This document shows positions 62,425 to 64,000 of a stretch of 64,000 bases of DNA, in pieces. Within the stretch, counting starts at the first letter, position 1, and each line of letters opens with the position of its first letter. Made by a program: the position numbers and the translations under genes. The stretch comes from Streptococcus sp. CSL10205-OR2. Its GTDB lineage: Bacteria > Bacillota > Bacilli > Lactobacillales > Streptococcaceae. The DNA lies in assembly GCF_025660655.1 (NCBI RefSeq), contig NZ_JAOTIN010000006.1, positions 26,222 through 90,221 on the forward strand, written 5' to 3'. The notes beneath the pieces were generated by a model that worked only from the letters and a program-made list of their open reading frames with translations, did no database searches and was not told the origin of the DNA.

Positions 62425-64000
62425 ATGAATAATATTATGGATAAAAAAGAAAAATATGGATTACGTAAATATAAAGCTTATGGAACACAATCAGCTCTTT
62501 TGGGAGTGACAGCTATAACAGCATTTGGAACAACTATTGTTCAAGCAGATGAAACAGAGACACTTGAAGTGTCTGAACCTATTAAATCCGGAGATGTTAC
62601 AGGTGAAACAACTTCTTTAATTGAAACTGATAATTTTATTATAAGTGAGGAGATAACAACATCAACTAACTCTCAGCCAATTTTACCCGTGGTTTCTATT
62701 GAACAACAAGTTGATTCAGTTGATACTATGGAAACAGAATCTATTGTTACTGAAACAAATTTATTAAATGAAGATATTGATAATATCAACAATCAAAATA
62801 AAACAGAATATTCAGAGTTAGATGTTGCCGTAAACGAAAAAGCTAACAAAGAAAGGCAAACCTACATAGCTTATCTTGTACAGTATAAAGATGAGATTAC
62901 AGGAGATATTGTTTTTGAGGAACCACATAATATTACTGTGATGTCTCAAGATGCTGTGAGTGAGAAAGAAATTACTGAAATAGCAAGCGGTCTAAATCAC
63001 TTACCAGATTATGAGCTTGCCGATGGTCAGTCTTTTTCTATTTCTGAAAAGATTATTGAAGGTCAAAAAAATATTATTTCTTTTCTAGTTAAAAAGAAAA
63101 GTAATGATAATCAATCTGACTTAATTCAAGAAAAACAAGAGGAAACGAGATTTAGAAATGTACCAGTGGGTCAATCATTTTCCAGATTTGCTCTTGGTAA
63201 TCAGTCTAATGATTTTATTTTGAATATAACGAGATTAAATGAGACCGATTATTATTTTGCAGATGTTCCACCAAATCAAGGAAGTCAATTTAAATTATTT
63301 GCTATTAGAAGTGAATCTAAAATTATTTGGCGCAATAGGGTATATAGCACAGTTTTAAATAATGGACAATATGTTTTTAGAATGCCATCAAATTTCGATC
63401 CGGTTAATGATGAATATTTAATAATTGGTCAGGCTAATATTGCTAATTATAACGGTATTTCATCTACAACAAGTCCTGATGATTTTTCATATAGAGTAAA
63501 ATTAATAATGCTAGGAATATCTGCTGAAAATCAAAATCATGTTGACATTACAATTGATTCTAGTGATGGAACATGGATTATTAATGGGGTGGATACAAAT
63601 AAACCTTCGCAAGGGCAAGCAGGACGTAATGGTCAAAATGGTTCTTCAATACACTCTGGTACTACAACACCACAAGATAGCTTAGGCTCAAATGGTGATA
63701 CCTATATCAACACAAGCACAGGTGACACCTACAGTAAGAGTAACGGTCGTTGGACTAGAAATGGAAATATCCGCGGTCCACAAGGGGCTCGTGGAGCAAC
63801 TGGTGCACGAGGAGCAACAGGTGCCACAGGTCAAGCAGGTCGAGATGGTCAAAATGGTTCCTCAATTCATTCAGGTACTACAACACCACAAGATAGCTTA
63901 GGCTCAAATGGTGATACCTATATCAACACAAGCACAGGTGACACCTACAGTAAGAGTAACGGTCGTTGGACTAGAAATGGAAATATCCGCGGTCCACAAG
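62425..64000 (+). CDS. Collagen-like surface protein with YSIRK-type signal (3' end beyond window)
   Basis: The frame is open from ATG 62425 to the window end (525 codons; ATG 62437 is an alternative start). YGLRKYKAYGTQSALLGVTA followed by VQADE is a YSIRK-like signal, so export at the septum and wall anchoring are expected; the anchor is not in the window. After an acidic Ser/Thr-rich linker comes a MucBP-like segment (TYIAYLVQYKDEITGDIVFE), a beta-rich globular domain (about 240-395), then collagen-like Gly-X-Y triplets (GPQ, GAR, GAT, GQA, GRD, GQN) alternating with a 44-residue non-collagen module (SSIHSGTTTPQDSLGSNGDT... SKSNGRWTRNGNIR). The ribosome site is weak. It shares a unit with the two preceding genes. 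Likely an adhesin; ligand unknown. Confidence 0.82.
   Translation, partial: MNNIMDKKEKYGLRKYKAYGTQSALLGVTAITAFGTTIVQADETETLEVSEPIKSGDVTGETTSLIETDNFIISEEITTSTNSQPILPVVSIEQQVDSVDTMETESIVTETNLLNEDIDNINNQNKTEYSELDVAVNEKANKERQTYIAYLVQYKDEITGDIVFEEPHNITVMSQDAVSEKEITEIASGLNHLPDYELADGQSFSISEKIIEGQKNIISFLVKKKSNDNQSDLIQEKQEETRFRNVPVGQSFSRFALGNQSNDFILNITRLNETDYYFADVPPNQGSQFKLFAIRSESKIIWRNRVYSTVLNNGQYVFRMPSNFDPVNDEYLIIGQANIANYNGISSTTSPDDFSYRVKLIMLGISAENQNHVDITIDSSDGTWIINGVDTNKPSQGQAGRNGQNGSSIHSGTTTPQDSLGSNGDTYINTSTGDTYSKSNGRWTRNGNIRGPQGARGATGARGATGATGQAGRDGQNGSSIHSGTTTPQDSLGSNGDTYINTSTGDTYSKSNGRWTRNGNIRGPQ
63631..64000 (+). repeat. 216-bp tandem repeat of the collagen-like region (array continues past the window)
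   Basis: GGTCAAAATGGTTC begins a unit at 63631 and again at 63847 (216 bases, 72 codons). The first unit is complete; the second is cut at position 154 of the unit. Apart from a few silent differences the shared part is identical, showing recent duplication or gene conversion. Confidence 0.9.

Overview
The window is about 64 kb of low-GC Gram-positive DNA. It almost certainly comes from a Streptococcus chromosome. Supporting evidence: a rhamnose cell-wall polysaccharide locus ending in a GacH-type gene, YSIRK-type signal peptides, LPXTG anchors, the order pbp2b-recR-ddl-murF, infC-rpmI-rplT, pepT/ebsA/ferredoxin, PerR with a perfect Per box, and glnPQ behind GlnR-type boxes. I do not name the species. 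No tRNA, rRNA, CRISPR array or prophage was seen.

Region 1 (1-14.4 kb) is the 3' part of a rhamnan / group-carbohydrate locus. It holds a partial RgpB-like transferase, RgpC and RgpD (the ABC exporter), three further glycosyltransferases that do not look like canonical RgpE/RgpF, a broken gene fragment, and a GacH-like glycerol-phosphate transferase. The locus is interrupted by an intact ISL3-family insertion (6555-8038, with a perfect 8-bp target duplication and a 71-bp tandem duplication of its right end), by decayed IS material, and by a gene for a secreted CHAP hydrolase with GBS-Bsp-like repeats.

Region 2 (14.4-19.2 kb) has two more members of that Bsp-repeat family. One ends in CHAP and the other in an Amidase_3 domain. 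The amidase gene is broken by a single in-frame TAA. Three secreted wall-hydrolase paralogues with the same repeat module and exchanged catalytic domains therefore sit in and beside the wall-polysaccharide locus.

Region 3 (19.3-42.5 kb) is mostly housekeeping: pepT, ebsA, ferredoxin, a LysM protein, cmk, the infC-rpmI-rplT operon with a leader/attenuator, lepA, obgE, glnPQ, uvrB, a Nudix hydrolase, perR, pyrD and gpmA. Two stress modules stand out. The first is a CstR-type persulfide sensor divergent from a rhodanese / CoA-disulfide-reductase-rhodanese / rhodanese operon. The second is a P1B-4 metal-efflux ATPase (PmtA type) behind a perfect Per box, translationally coupled to a small acidic membrane protein.

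Region 4 (42.6-64 kb) alternates surface adhesins with core genes. It has an SdrD/MSCRAMM-like LPXTG protein with six 330-bp repeats, a FNT channel, pbp2b-recR-ddl-murF, a 1765-residue LPXTG sialidase behind a perfect cre site, prfC, and a three-gene unit. That unit encodes a coiled-coil protein, a YbjN-like protein and a collagen-like surface protein that runs off the window end inside 216-bp repeats.
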